A DNA stretch of 64,000 bases from Lysinibacillus fusiformis (GCF_016925635.1 NZ_CP070490.1:1990001-2054000); one strand, 5' to 3'; shown: positions 18,038-27,724, counted from the stretch's first letter. A program made the numbers and translations. The notes: generated by a model not told the origin, from the sequence alone.

Positions 18038-19892
18038 CTTAGCGCGGAAAAATATTCAACGCAATATGTCGAATTACTTTTTATATATTGCCTCGATGGT
18101 ATTTAGTATCGTTATTTACTTTACGTTTGTGACGCTCAAATACAATGATGATCTTTCAGCCTTAAAGCAATCGTCACAACAAATTAAAGGATTGATGAGT
18201 GCCTCGTCCGTAGTACTTCTGTTCTTCATTGTTATCTTTATGGCCTATTCCAATTCGTTTTTTATGAAGAAGCGGAAAAAAGAAGTGGCCCTTTACTCTT
18301 TACTAGGTGTGCGTAAGCAAAAAATCGGCTTAATGCTCTTTTTTGAGAATTTAGTGATAGGGCTTGTTTCTCTAGTACTTGGTATTGTTCTAGGATTCTT
18401 TATGTCTCAAGGGCTGTTAATGATTTTAGTACGCTTAATGGGCTATGAAGTGGTTGGTAGCCTGACATTTTCAATGGAGGCACTAATTAATACAACGGGC
18501 ATTTTTACTCTACTGTTTTTATTTACGTCCTTACAGGGATATCGTGTGATTTATCAATTTAAGCTAATTGATTTATTCCATGCAGACAAACAGGGGGAGC
18601 AAATTCCACGTGCATCATTAGTAGCCGCTTTACTTGGTACTGTACTTATTGCATTTGGTTATTATACAGCTGCCTCTGATATGTTTACGAGTGAAATATG
18701 GCGATTCTTTACGGTGTTAGGGACGCCATTAATGGTTATAGGCGTAACGATTGCAGGGACATACCTTCTATTCCATAGTGTGAGCGTCTTTGTGTTAACG
18801 GCATTAAAAAGAGCAACATCATGGTCTTGGAAGGGCTTAAACTTAATTGGTGTTTCTCAATTATTGTATCGTATCAGAGCCAATGCAAAATCGTTGTCGA
18901 TCATTGCAATTTTAAGTGCCACAACGATTACTGCTGGCGGTGGTGTCTTTGGCATGTATTACAATGCAGAAGCAAGTGTGCGTCAGATGCTGCCAAATAC
19001 ATTTATGTGGAAAGGCGAGACAGTAGAATTTTCTCAAGAAGATGTCTTATATAATGAAGCACTGGCTGTGAAAAATCTACGTGTTGATAATGAATTGTCG
19101 TTTTTCGAATATACATTACTGAAGGAATCGGATTATAATCGATTAGCGAAATTACAAGGCAAGGATAGAGAGCTACACATTGCAGATGGCTCTACGGTTT
19201 TACTTGATGCAGCCTTCGATGAACGATTTTCACATGATTTTACAGGTGAAGATTTTAAACTACAAAACGGAGATTCCTTCCATGTAGATAAAATGTACAT
19301 GGATAGCGTCCTAAACTTTATAGCAGCGGGAACAGTACTCGTTGTGAATGATCAGGAATTTAAGGCTACAGATGCCGATGAGATGATCATGCAGGTCGTT
19401 GGATTGGACAATGATTTGAAACAGCAGGATGTGTCAAAAGACATTTACAAGCAATTGTCTTTTGAACAGCAAGAATCCTTCTCGAGTGTACCGCAAAGCT
19501 ATGAGGATAGTTTAGCAACAGTTGGTGCCCTATTGTTTGTAGGAAGCTTTCTGGGATTGGTTTTCCTAGCGGCAACGGGTAGTATCATCTATTTCAAAAT
19601 TTTAACGGAAGCTGAAGAAGATCAGGCGAAATATGCTATTTTAAATAAAATTGGTGTAAATAGTAAGCAAATATTAAAGACAGTAGCAGGACAGGTGGCT
19701 GTCATTTTTAGTGCTCCACTTATTGTAGGTATTGTGCATAGTGCGTTTGCATTACTAGCATTTTCACAGCTATTTGGCATGAATATTACAAAGCCAGTCA
19801 TTCTGTGGATGATTGCATATTCAGCTATTTACTTTATTTATTATGTCTTTACCGTGCGTTCGTTCTATAAAATAGTGAGACAGGGGAATTAA
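18024..19892 (+). CDS. BceB-type ABC transporter permease
   Basis: A 622-residue FtsX-domain permease with about ten membrane segments: one, then FtsX triplets (residues about 60-160), further helices, a large extracellular domain (about 315-485), and a C-terminal three-helix FtsX block. The basic KKRKKEVALYSLLGVRKQKI segment is typical of the family. In BceAB systems the extracellular domain binds the peptide antibiotic-lipid target and controls a sensor kinase. Here it starts inside the ATPase gene. The partner kinase at 20366-21772 is of the long extracytoplasmic type rather than the short BceS type, so direct sensing through the permease is not assured. Confidence 0.92.
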   Translation: MTLFSLARKNIQRNMSNYFLYIASMVFSIVIYFTFVTLKYNDDLSALKQSSQQIKGLMSASSVVLLFFIVIFMAYSNSFFMKKRKKEVALYSLLGVRKQKIGLMLFFENLVIGLVSLVLGIVLGFFMSQGLLMILVRLMGYEVVGSLTFSMEALINTTGIFTLLFLFTSLQGYRVIYQFKLIDLFHADKQGEQIPRASLVAALLGTVLIAFGYYTAASDMFTSEIWRFFTVLGTPLMVIGVTIAGTYLLFHSVSVFVLTALKRATSWSWKGLNLIGVSQLLYRIRANAKSLSIIAILSATTITAGGGVFGMYYNAEASVRQMLPNTFMWKGETVEFSQEDVLYNEALAVKNLRVDNELSFFEYTLLKESDYNRLAKLQGKDRELHIADGSTVLLDAAFDERFSHDFTGEDFKLQNGDSFHVDKMYMDSVLNFIAAGTVLVVNDQEFKATDADEMIMQVVGLDNDLKQQDVSKDIYKQLSFEQQESFSSVPQSYEDSLATVGALLFVGSFLGLVFLAATGSIIYFKILTEAEEDQAKYAILNKIGVNSKQILKTVAGQVAVIFSAPLIVGIVHSAFALLAFSQLFGMNITKPVILWMIAYSAIYFIYYVFTVRSFYKIVRQGN

Positions 19893-19893
19893 T

Positions 19894-20253
19894 ATGAAAA
19901 AAGTATTTTTCGGAATAGGTGCGTTGTTCATCTTATTCGTAGCAGGATTGGTTGTATTGATGACTGTAGACTTTAACCGATTAAATAAAGACACATACTA
20001 TGTCCATATTACAGCTGATGGTGAGGTAGAGGAGTATAAGACAGATAGTGGTGAAATCTTTAAAATGTATTGGTATGAGCTACCTACTTACGATAAAAAT
20101 GGGGAAGAGAAAACATTAAAGTTTTCAGCTCACAAAAATTTACGCCAGGATGCTTATTTAAAGCTTTACGTGAAAAAGGAAACGGAAGTCACTTCATTTG
20201 ATGAAGTAAAATTCCATGAATTACCTAAAAAAGTACAGAATCAAATGAAATAG
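19894..20253 (+). CDS. YxeA-family secreted or anchored small protein
   Basis: A 119-residue protein with an N-terminal hydrophobic segment (FFGIGALFILFVAGLVVLM) and an extracytoplasmic domain of about 90 residues. That domain has the family's YxeA (DUF1093) pattern: YYVHITADG, WYELPTYDKNGEEKTLKFSA, LRQDAYLKLYVKKETEVTSFDEVKFHELPKKVQ. Genes of this family are often found beside BceAB-type transporters. It begins two bases after the permease stop with GGGG upstream, so it is translationally linked. The exact role is unknown. Confidence 0.82.
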   Translation: MKKVFFGIGALFILFVAGLVVLMTVDFNRLNKDTYYVHITADGEVEEYKTDSGEIFKMYWYELPTYDKNGEEKTLKFSAHKNLRQDAYLKLYVKKETEVTSFDEVKFHELPKKVQNQMK

Positions 20254-20259
20254 CACAAA

Positions 20260-20294
20260 GGGGGAGTCTCATAAATTTGAGACTCCTCCTTTTC
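20260..20294 (+). terminator. Terminator of the transporter operon
   Basis: GGGGGAGTCTCA pairs with TGAGACTCCTCC, followed by TTTT. Confidence 0.8.
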
Positions 20295-20365
20295 TACACA
20301 AAAGCAAAGTATAACGAAGCACCAGTGGCAAAAGTGTATTAAAATTTCCTGTTTTTAAGAGAATC

Positions 20366-21772
20366 CTAAATTTCTTGGTTTGGACTTGGAAATTCCTTTT
20401 GTAAATAAATAATAACGCTTGTACCTTTTCCTTTTTCTGAGGTGATGGTCACTGTTCCTCCATGGGCCTCGATGATATCTCTAGCAATTGCTGTACCTAA
20501 ACCAGTACCAGCTGTTTTGTCCGTATTTGTACCTCGGTAATAGCGCTCAAAAATATGTTCAAGATCCTCTGGGGCTATCCCTTTGCCATTATCACAAATT
20601 GTAATAGTATTCTCATCAACAGACACATGAACAGATACATCTGGAACATTATGAAGGAGCGCATTGTGTAAAAAGTTCATGATAGCTCTGCGCATAAAAT
20701 GTTCATCGATTTGATGCAGACTATTCTCAGTGACTGCCTCGAACGCAAGATTAGCCTGTTCATATTGTGGTGTATTTAATGTTTCAATCACTATCTCACG
20801 AATGAAAGGCACCATGTTAACTTCTTTTCGTGTAAGTGGAAGCTGTTGATGTCTTAAACGCATCGTTAAATTTAAGTCATCCAGTAGATTTTGCATATGC
20901 AATGATTGTTTTTCTATAATTTGTGCGTACGCCATTTGCTCAATATTTGTTATTTGTGCATCATTTAATAGTTCTGCATAACCCCGAATAGAGGCTAGTG
21001 GCGTTTTCATATCGTGGGAGACATTACTGATCCATTCTTCACGCATAATCTCTAGTCTCTTTCTCTCCTGTTCATGGGCTGCCAATTCTCGTGATACTTC
21101 ATTTAAGTTTTCAAAAACTGGCTTGTAGACACCACCAGGAGCTTTAACAGACTTATGATCATGATTCTTTAAATGATGAATGCGCTCTATCATCGCATAT
21201 AGAGGTTTCGTTAATGTACGACCAAAAAGCCATCCTACCAATGTAGCTACTAATAAGTCAGCAATCACGATGAACAATCCAAATTTCCCTATAAACTGTA
21301 AGAGTGATGTACCAGAAACATGCGTAACAAATCTTGTAACACCACTACCTTTAATACCAATTAAATAACTAAAAGCATCCTTACTGCCAATATACACCGT
21401 AGTATCAGAATCAAATTCTTTATATTTATATACTTGAATTAAGTCGATAGGTGCATAGTGCGATGGTGCTTTATCTGGCGCAAAATGAGCATCAATAACT
21501 TGACCATTTTCATCAAGCAATTGTATCCAAGCATTTCTTTGATGCAATTGTTCAAGTCCGTCTGCATTGATGGAGGTTGCTCCATTTTTTATTTCAATAT
21601 ATTTTTGAAATTCCCGCACAAAGTTTTCCTCTTTAGTGGCAGAAGCGCCTTCAGAATCAGTTGCAAACCGATAAGTAAGAAGTCCCATGAAGATAGCTGT
21701 ATTGACGAAAATAACAATGATGACTATAGAAAGCACGGAAAGGAGAAAGCGAGCCGTTAATTTCCACTTCAT
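20366..21772 (-). CDS. Sensor histidine kinase
   Basis: A 468-residue membrane kinase. One membrane helix near residues 8-30 and another near 155-185 enclose an extracytoplasmic sensor of about 125 residues. A HAMP-like linker, a HisKA dimerisation helix with phospho-acceptor His near residue 254 (SNVSHDMKTPLASIRGYAELL), and an HATPase domain (NFLHNALLHN, DNGKGIAPEDLEHIFERYYRG, GTGLGTAIARDIIEAHGG) follow. The kinase gene overlaps the response-regulator gene by 4 bases. It faces the BceAB-type transporter convergently and likely controls it. The long sensor differs from the compact BceS kinases. Confidence 0.92.
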   Translation of the reverse strand: MKWKLTARFLLSVLSIVIIVIFVNTAIFMGLLTYRFATDSEGASATKEENFVREFQKYIEIKNGATSINADGLEQLHQRNAWIQLLDENGQVIDAHFAPDKAPSHYAPIDLIQVYKYKEFDSDTTVYIGSKDAFSYLIGIKGSGVTRFVTHVSGTSLLQFIGKFGLFIVIADLLVATLVGWLFGRTLTKPLYAMIERIHHLKNHDHKSVKAPGGVYKPVFENLNEVSRELAAHEQERKRLEIMREEWISNVSHDMKTPLASIRGYAELLNDAQITNIEQMAYAQIIEKQSLHMQNLLDDLNLTMRLRHQQLPLTRKEVNMVPFIREIVIETLNTPQYEQANLAFEAVTENSLHQIDEHFMRRAIMNFLHNALLHNVPDVSVHVSVDENTITICDNGKGIAPEDLEHIFERYYRGTNTDKTAGTGLGTAIARDIIEAHGGTVTITSEKGKGTSVIIYLQKEFPSPNQEI

Positions 21773-22491
21773 TCTTGTGCCTCTTTTGGAATGATAAATT
21801 TATAGCCAAGTCCTTTTACGGTTGTGATATATAGCGGGTTAGAGGGATCCTGCTCAATTTTTTCACGTAAACGGCGAATATGCACCATAACCGTGTTATC
21901 AGAACCAAAAAAATCCTCTCCCCATACACGTTCAAACAATGTTTCTTTACTTAAGATTCGATTGGGATTGTGCATAAAGCACGCCATTAAACCAATTTCC
22001 TTAGCTGTTAACTCCAATAAAACGCCATCTTTATGGACCTCTGTTTCATCTGCATTCAACTGAAATGGTCCAATCTGTAGCGCTTTTTCGACAATGTTCG
22101 TTACGGTATCTTGTGTTTGATAGCCAGCTCTACGTAATTGAGCCTTCACACGATAAGCAACTTCTTTAGGGCTAAAAGGTTTTGTAATATAATCATCTCC
22201 GCCAATGGCAAGCCCTAAAATTTTATCAATTTCTTCATTTTTAGCAGACATAAAGAGCACAGGGACATGTGATACTTCACGGATACGTCTACATAAATCG
22301 TAGCCCTCACCATCTGGAAGCATGACATCTAGAAGTACAATATCGGGTGTTGTTTGTTGAAAGCTTGTCCAAGCATCGTGGATGGTGCCAGCTGTATGAA
22401 TTTGTTTATAGCCCTCTTTTTGTAAGCTTACTTTTAGCAGATTGGCTAAATCAGCCTCATCATCCACTACTAAAATAGTTGGTTCTTGCAC
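21769..22491 (-). CDS. OmpR-family response regulator
   Basis: Receiver domain with VVDDEADL, phospho-acceptor Asp in IVLLDVMLPDGEG, and lysine in DYITKPFSP, followed by an OmpR winged helix ending in YITTVKGLGYKF. The frame is open to 22539 from an ATG, but that would add 16 unusual residues. A GTG at 22491 (protein begins MQEPTILVVDDE) matches the family start better, though the ribosome site is weak for both. It overlaps the kinase gene by four bases. The 22-base direct repeats before the transporter genes are a suitable target for such a regulator. Confidence 0.9.
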   Translation of the reverse strand: MQEPTILVVDDEADLANLLKVSLQKEGYKQIHTAGTIHDAWTSFQQTTPDIVLLDVMLPDGEGYDLCRRIREVSHVPVLFMSAKNEEIDKILGLAIGGDDYITKPFSPKEVAYRVKAQLRRAGYQTQDTVTNIVEKALQIGPFQLNADETEVHKDGVLLELTAKEIGLMACFMHNPNRILSKETLFERVWGEDFFGSDNTVMVHIRRLREKIEQDPSNPLYITTVKGLGYKFIIPKEAQE

Positions 22492-22706
22492 TTGTTCACA
22501 CGACCTTTCGATTTGGAAAAATTTTTTACTGACAATCATTATAAATGAAATGTATAGGAAAGAGGAAATGTTGAGTAGTATAGCTTAACCAGCAAATGCT
22601 TTTATTCTAAAAGAGAAGCAGTCATTTTGTATATAAAACGCTACATTGTGAAACCTTTACAGATTGTAAAGCGTAAAAAGAGTATGACAAATTAGGAGGA
22701 ATGACG

Positions 22707-23321
22707 ATGTTTAAAAAAATAGCAGCAGATGCACTTGGACTTTCAGATATCGGGGTGGTTGTGCCGCGAGAGGATTATGATAAAACAGATGCAGATGATT
22801 TTATCCTACATGAAATTGACGAAAAAATTTATTTTTTAATTAAAACGAAAGCAGATGAATATTGCTTTACGAATCGTGCCATTATTCATGTGGATGGCGA
22901 AAGCGCTATGAGCAAGAAACGATTACTGCGACGCTATGACTATTCTATGTATACTGTGACAGAAGTTTTTCTCGAAACAGCAGGAACAATCGACCTTGAT
23001 GTCGAAATTAAGTTTACAATCGGAAATTCCCCACTATCCATCGACATTCATAAACGCTTTATTGATGACATTAAAGATTTATATAAAGCACTACATGCTA
23101 TTAGCTATGAGCAAAAGAACAATGCCTATAAGTTAGAAGTAGCAGAAAAAAGTCTAAACATTGCTTCTTCATCACTTGGACGAATTGGCAATGACAACAT
23201 TTCTCCATCAGCGTCATTCGAGGAAATTACGCGCTTTGCGAATACTTGGATGATCGATCATAAAGATAAGTATAAAAAAGAAGACTTCTCACATATTTTT
23301 GATTTATATATGAACAATTGA
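22707..23321 (+). CDS. PH-domain protein of the YvbH type
   Basis: About 204 residues. The first 120 look like a bacterial PH domain (LHEIDEKIYFLIKTKADEYCFTNRAIIHVDG, then a basic KKRLLRRYDYSMYTV strand). The remainder is helical, like the YvbH oligomerisation region (FEEITRFANTWMIDHKDKYKKEDFSHIFDLY). No signal or membrane segment. Function unknown; the family may act at the membrane. ATG at 22707 is chosen because AGGAGG lies seven bases ahead, whereas ATG at 22701 is too close to it. Confidence 0.8.
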   Translation: MFKKIAADALGLSDIGVVVPREDYDKTDADDFILHEIDEKIYFLIKTKADEYCFTNRAIIHVDGESAMSKKRLLRRYDYSMYTVTEVFLETAGTIDLDVEIKFTIGNSPLSIDIHKRFIDDIKDLYKALHAISYEQKNNAYKLEVAEKSLNIASSSLGRIGNDNISPSASFEEITRFANTWMIDHKDKYKKEDFSHIFDLYMNN

Positions 23322-23329
23322 TAAAAATA

Positions 23330-23356
23330 GCTCTCTGCAAGTGTGGAGAGCATTTT
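23330..23356 (+). terminator. Terminator of the PH-domain gene
   Basis: GCTCTC pairs with GAGAGC across a nine- to ten-base loop, followed by ATTTTT. Confidence 0.65.
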
Positions 23357-23404
23357 TAACATATAACGTTATACATAAAAATTATTCTAGGAGCGTGATG
23401 AAAA

Positions 23405-24763
23405 ATGACAAACGAATTGCATGTGCTAGAAAAAGAAGAGGTAGAAAGTGAAGATTTTATACAGCAACCACAAGCCGCTGAGACATTGTTCGTAAATGAG
23501 TTTATTGATGGTATTTTAGATCCATCACAAAAGATGTTAGGGCCGGTTAAGGATGGTGGAACGATTATTGCCAATACAACACCTGGATGTTGGGGACCCA
23601 TGCTTACACCCACTATTCGTGGAGGACATGAAGTAACGAAGCCTGTGTTTGTAGAAGGGGCAGAGGTGGGTGACGCTATTGTTATAAAAATTAAATCGAT
23701 TCAGGTCACATCGCTTGCAACTTCGTCTGGTCATGATGAGGCAATTGTAGATCGATTCATTGGCGATCCGTTTGTTTCTGTAAAATGTCCAGGCTGTGGC
23801 AAACTTCACCCAAGCACAGTTGTCAAAGGAATAGGTCCACATGCAATTCGATGTTCGACATGTGATACAGAAACGGCACCTTTTAAAATGACAAATGGCT
23901 ATACGATGGCACTAGATCATAAAGGGCAAATGGGTGTGACTGTTGGACGAGAGGGTGCTAGACGAATTGCACTTGATGCCAGAAATTACATGAGAACACC
24001 TGAAAATTCTGTACAAAATCCTGTTGTTGCATTAGCTCCCAGCGACTTAGTAGGCGTAATAGCAAGAATGCGTCCATTTTTAGGTCAGCTTGGTACAACC
24101 CCTTCGAAAGCGATGCCAGATTCTCATAATGCTGGAGATTTTGGTTCATTCTTAATTGGAGCACCACATGAATATGCCTTTACCCAAGATGAATTGGATT
24201 TACATCGTACCGATGGACATATGGATATTAGCCGAGTGCGAGAAGGAGCGACTATAATTTGTCCGGTCAAGATACCAGGCGGTGGTGTATATATTGGAGA
24301 CATGCATGCCATGCAAGGGGATGGCGAGATTGCTGGTCATACAACCGATGTAGCGGGTATTGTCCAGCTTCAAGTGAAGGTCTTGAAAAAAGTAGCATTG
24401 GAAGGCCCAATTTTACTACCAAATGTAGAAGATTTACCTTATACAGCAAAGCCCTTTACAAAGGAAGAAAAACGTCGTGCACGTGAGCTAGCGGAGGAAT
24501 TCGGTGTTAAACAGGTAGAGGATGTATTTCCAGTGTCGGTGGTTGGTTCTGGTAAAACGTTAAATGAGGCGACTGATAACGCGATAAGTCGAGCTGCGAA
24601 GCTATTTGAGATGAGCGAGCCAGAGGTTTTAAATAGAGCAACAATCACAGGCTCCATTGAAATCGGACGCCATCCAGGAGTTGTCACAGCCACTTTCCAA
24701 GTACCTAAAACAATATTGAAAAAGGTAAGAATATATAAAACTGTGAAAAGGCAATATGACTAA
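23405..24763 (+). CDS. Acetamidase/formamidase family amidohydrolase
   Basis: A 452-residue protein of the acetamidase/formamidase family, which hydrolyses short amides to the acid and ammonia. Family-like regions include NTTPGCWGPMLTP, DNHAGDFG-type SHNAGDFGSFLIG, VKIPGGGVYIGDMHAMQGDGEIAGHTTD, and the C-terminal NEATDNAISRAAKLFEMSE helix. An internal CPGC...CSTC pair (about residues 127-152) looks like a zinc ribbon set into the fold. There is no signal peptide, so it is cytoplasmic. No transporter or urea-type cluster adjoins it, so the physiological amide is unknown. Start ATG at 23405 follows AGGAGCG. Confidence 0.85.
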   Translation: MTNELHVLEKEEVESEDFIQQPQAAETLFVNEFIDGILDPSQKMLGPVKDGGTIIANTTPGCWGPMLTPTIRGGHEVTKPVFVEGAEVGDAIVIKIKSIQVTSLATSSGHDEAIVDRFIGDPFVSVKCPGCGKLHPSTVVKGIGPHAIRCSTCDTETAPFKMTNGYTMALDHKGQMGVTVGREGARRIALDARNYMRTPENSVQNPVVALAPSDLVGVIARMRPFLGQLGTTPSKAMPDSHNAGDFGSFLIGAPHEYAFTQDELDLHRTDGHMDISRVREGATIICPVKIPGGGVYIGDMHAMQGDGEIAGHTTDVAGIVQLQVKVLKKVALEGPILLPNVEDLPYTAKPFTKEEKRRARELAEEFGVKQVEDVFPVSVVGSGKTLNEATDNAISRAAKLFEMSEPEVLNRATITGSIEIGRHPGVVTATFQVPKTILKKVRIYKTVKRQYD

Positions 24764-24778
24764 TAGATGATTTCTTGC

Positions 24779-24808
24779 AAAAGCAAACTTTTAAAAGTTT
24801 GCTTTTTT
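24779..24808 (+). terminator. Terminator of the amidase gene
   Basis: AAAGCAAACTT and AAGTTTGCTTT arms with a T-run. Confidence 0.8.
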
Positions 24809-24931
24809 GTATGAGTTATAAGTTGAAAAAGTAAATGTTTGTCTGAAATTTGAAGTTTGGATTGAAATCTATTGTCGTGTTGATATAATAGTTAAAGTTT
24901 AACAATGATTAACATGTTCGTATTTAAATAG

Positions 24932-25516
24932 ATGAGTATTGAAGAGAAAAGTTGGTGTCCAATGACAGAAATCCTAGGTGTGGAAAATAAGATAGAGAAA
25001 AAGAATAGCATTAAACCCTTTATATTAAAAATGAGAGGAGGAGGTCATGCGCCTTCTCGAACAAATTTCGCTGATGCCTTTACTGGAGCAATGGGTGGAT
25101 TAATATGCATTTTTGTGTTGCTATGGTTAACCAACTTTACTGATTCACCTTGGCTAATGGCATCATTAGGTGGTAGCTGCGTGCTTGTATTTGTCGTCTG
25201 GAATGCACCTTTGTCTCAGCCTCGAAATATAATCGGAGGTCATTTTATTTCCGCCTTTATTGGCTTGGCCATGTATTCCTTATTAGGTTCCAATATATTG
25301 TCGATTAGTCTAGGTGTTGGATTAACCATATTTTTTATGGCCTTTTTAGGTGTCATTCATCCGCCAGCAGGCGCCAATCCTATAATTATTATTTTAGGAG
25401 GTTACGGTTGGAGTTACTTACTCACACCGGTGTTAATTGGAGCAGTCATCATTGTGTTTTTCGGGTTGTTGATAAATAATTTACGAGAAAAAAGAAAATA
25501 TCCGATGTTTTGGTAA
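24932..25516 (+). CDS. HPP-family membrane protein
   Basis: A 194-residue HPP-family protein with four predicted membrane helices. It shows the family hallmarks SQPRNIIGGHFISA and GVIHPPAGANPIIIILGG. Plant and cyanobacterial HPP proteins transport nitrite across membranes; the substrate here is unknown. About 45 soluble residues precede the first helix. ATG at 24932 has no clear ribosome site; ATG at 24962 has GGTG nearby and could be the true start. Monocistronic. Confidence 0.85.
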   Translation: MSIEEKSWCPMTEILGVENKIEKKNSIKPFILKMRGGGHAPSRTNFADAFTGAMGGLICIFVLLWLTNFTDSPWLMASLGGSCVLVFVVWNAPLSQPRNIIGGHFISAFIGLAMYSLLGSNILSISLGVGLTIFFMAFLGVIHPPAGANPIIIILGGYGWSYLLTPVLIGAVIIVFFGLLINNLREKRKYPMFW

Positions 25517-25525
25517 TGAAGTTAT

Positions 25526-25565
25526 CCATCTATGAAGTGTGTTCACTTAATAGATGGTTTTTTTA
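25526..25565 (+). terminator. Terminator of the HPP gene
   Basis: CCATCTAT pairs with ATAGATGG around an inner AAGTG/CACTT stem; a T-run follows. Confidence 0.8.
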
Positions 25566-25713
25566 TTTGTTAACGTTTTCGCTATGCATACCAAAATTTC
25601 TTTAGCATATGTTAGTTAAGATTTGTTATATTGAAGAAAGAGTGTAAAAAACATGTATTTGAATGATAGGGGAAGATCGTTGTTGGTAGAATTTGATGGG
25701 AGGATCCAATTGT

Positions 25714-27189
25714 ATGCTGTTGGACTGTGATGAGCAATTATTCATGGCGTATAAACAAAGAAGTGAAAAGGGTGCTGAAAATATACTAGCAACATGGCTG
25801 GAGGCAGAGTCCAATCTGCAAGAAGATCCAAAAATACTTGGTACTTCGCTTTCACCCAATCTATTTTTAGTAGACGAAGAAACGGCTAAGAATATTGCTT
25901 TTTCCACAGCACGTAAATACTGGGGTCATGTATCAACAGAAATGCAAATGTATTTTGACAAATATGGTTTAGATTCAAAATTCGTGAATGAGCGGCTTAG
26001 TGCTTTTTTCTATACGCAAAAAGGCAAAGATACTTTTTTTGAGCAGCTTTTTGCACAACATACAATAGACCTAGAACGATTAATTTGGTTAGTTTTTGGG
26101 AAACGAATGCAAATAGCTATGCCAGTTAATGAGCTACAATCAATTATTTTATATAAATTTCAAGATGAATATTTAGTGCATATGATGTATAAAGAGCATG
26201 CATCTTTTTGGCATTGGCTTTTCACAAAAAAAGTTTATTCACTTCTTATCCACAGACCTTTAGAGCAATTCACATTTCTTTATGAAATAATGGGACATTT
26301 CGAGCAATCTGTGAGAGAAAATTGTGAACATGTGGATAACTTTGTGAATAACTATAAATCAATACTGGATAAGTGTATAACTCATGTGGATAAGCATAAT
26401 GCTAGCTGTTTGGCAAAGAAACAGTTACGTCTTTACCAAATTGTTACTCATTATTGCTTATCAGAAGGTGATTTTAATAGTGTTAAAGCGTTTATTACCT
26501 CATTCGAAGCGGAATGGCGCTATTCAATGTATGCACTATCAGAGAAGGAAAAAGTATTAATTGCCTATATTTTATTTCATATAGCCAATAAAGAACAGCA
26601 GAGTGAAGAAGTTATACATTATGGTGAATATTTATTAGAAGATGAACGAATAAATAATTACGCTATTGAAATATTACTTGAGTATAAAGAGCTATTACCA
26701 AATCGTAAACCAACACCACCTGCCATTATTAAAAATTATCAGCTAAATTATTTAGAAAATTTATATGCTATTCTACTTGAGCATTATGTAAAAATGGCAC
26801 GTTATGAGGATGGCTTACTTTTATTAAAGGAGCATGTCCTAGCATCTAATAAAAAAATTAATACTTCATTAGTACAAAAAAACTTTAGTAGTGAACAGCT
26901 TATTGCGATTGAGGCGTATGTTCAACAGGATATAGCACTACATGTGAATAACTCTCTCCAACATATTGGTTTGTCTGTGGAAGAGTGGCGACGCAATTAT
27001 CGTCAACCAGATGCACCATACTATGTTGTAGCACAAAGTGCCTCTCTGCATATGTTAAATATTTTAAGAGTATTGTTTGTAACTGAGCAGTTCGAGCTTT
27101 TTGAAAAATTAATGGAAATCTATAAAAAATATCTGCTAATTGATGATCACTTTGAAAGCCTTCGTATGTTTATTAGTGCGTATGTATAA
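25714..27189 (+). CDS. Unrecognised 491-residue soluble protein
   Basis: I do not recognise a family. The protein is long, mainly helical by eye and rich in aromatic residues (for example HASFWHWLFTKKVYSLLIHRP). It has no signal peptide or membrane span, and its repeated short helices could be TPR-like, though no clear repeat register is visible. Scattered cysteines do not form a metal motif. ATG at 25714 is preferred over the TTG at 25693 because GGGAGGA lies nine bases ahead. The stop codon abuts the repeat element copy B, whose first bases begin within the final codons, so the C-terminus may have been altered by that insertion. Confidence 0.7.
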   Translation: MLLDCDEQLFMAYKQRSEKGAENILATWLEAESNLQEDPKILGTSLSPNLFLVDEETAKNIAFSTARKYWGHVSTEMQMYFDKYGLDSKFVNERLSAFFYTQKGKDTFFEQLFAQHTIDLERLIWLVFGKRMQIAMPVNELQSIILYKFQDEYLVHMMYKEHASFWHWLFTKKVYSLLIHRPLEQFTFLYEIMGHFEQSVRENCEHVDNFVNNYKSILDKCITHVDKHNASCLAKKQLRLYQIVTHYCLSEGDFNSVKAFITSFEAEWRYSMYALSEKEKVLIAYILFHIANKEQQSEEVIHYGEYLLEDERINNYAIEILLEYKELLPNRKPTPPAIIKNYQLNYLENLYAILLEHYVKMARYEDGLLLLKEHVLASNKKINTSLVQKNFSSEQLIAIEAYVQQDIALHVNNSLQHIGLSVEEWRRNYRQPDAPYYVVAQSASLHMLNILRVLFVTEQFELFEKLMEIYKKYLLIDDHFESLRMFISAYV

Positions 27190-27680
27190 AAAAGATGATG
27201 TCAACGGCAGAAAAAGCAACTTTGCAAGGTGAGAGGTTGATTTCCGTTCCGCCAACATCCTTTCCAGGGGGCGTCCGATGAGCCGCTCCACTCACTTGCG
27301 TTCGTTCCAGGGTCTCATCTGTGACGCAGGCTCCACTCCAATCAACCATGCTGCAAATTTTCATAGTAGCTTAGCGATTAAATAGCCCATTATTTGTATT
27401 CTTAGAGGGGATAAGCTCTTATTGGAGAAGTGATGCGTGACAACACCTCTCCATAAAGAGTAGTAAATACCTTCACTTTATTTGAAAACCTTTGCTAAAA
27501 AGTTAAATATTTATGGGTTGGAGTGGAGGGCTACTTCACTCCCGTGGGATAGCGAGACAGGTAAAACTCTAAACGGAGCGGTAGCGGAGGAAGCGATTCG
27601 GCGCTCGCCCACAGGAAAGCAAGTAGCCTGCAACGGAGATCCATTTCTACTTTTCAATTGACTGTTTTGTTTTTCAACAC
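27188..27680 (-). repeat. Two-palindrome intergenic repeat element, copy B
   Basis: Inverted relative to copy A. It begins AAAAAAGATGATGTC next to the stop of the preceding gene and ends TTTTTCAACAC. Both GC-rich palindromes are present (GGTTGATT...AATCAACC and GGCTACTT...AAGTAGCC). The CAACAACATG end found in the other copies is missing on the left, where the upstream coding region takes over. Confidence 0.85.
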
Positions 27681-27684
27681 TAAG

Positions 27685-27724
27685 AAAGGTGTCTAATACG
27701 TCACAGTATTAGACACCTTTTTTT
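27685..27724. terminator. Strong terminator hairpin beside copy B
   Basis: AAAGGTGTCTAATAC pairs with GTATTAGACACCTTT and is followed by a long T-run. It serves the plus strand and can also serve the convergent CoA-transferase gene ending at 27723. Confidence 0.85.
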
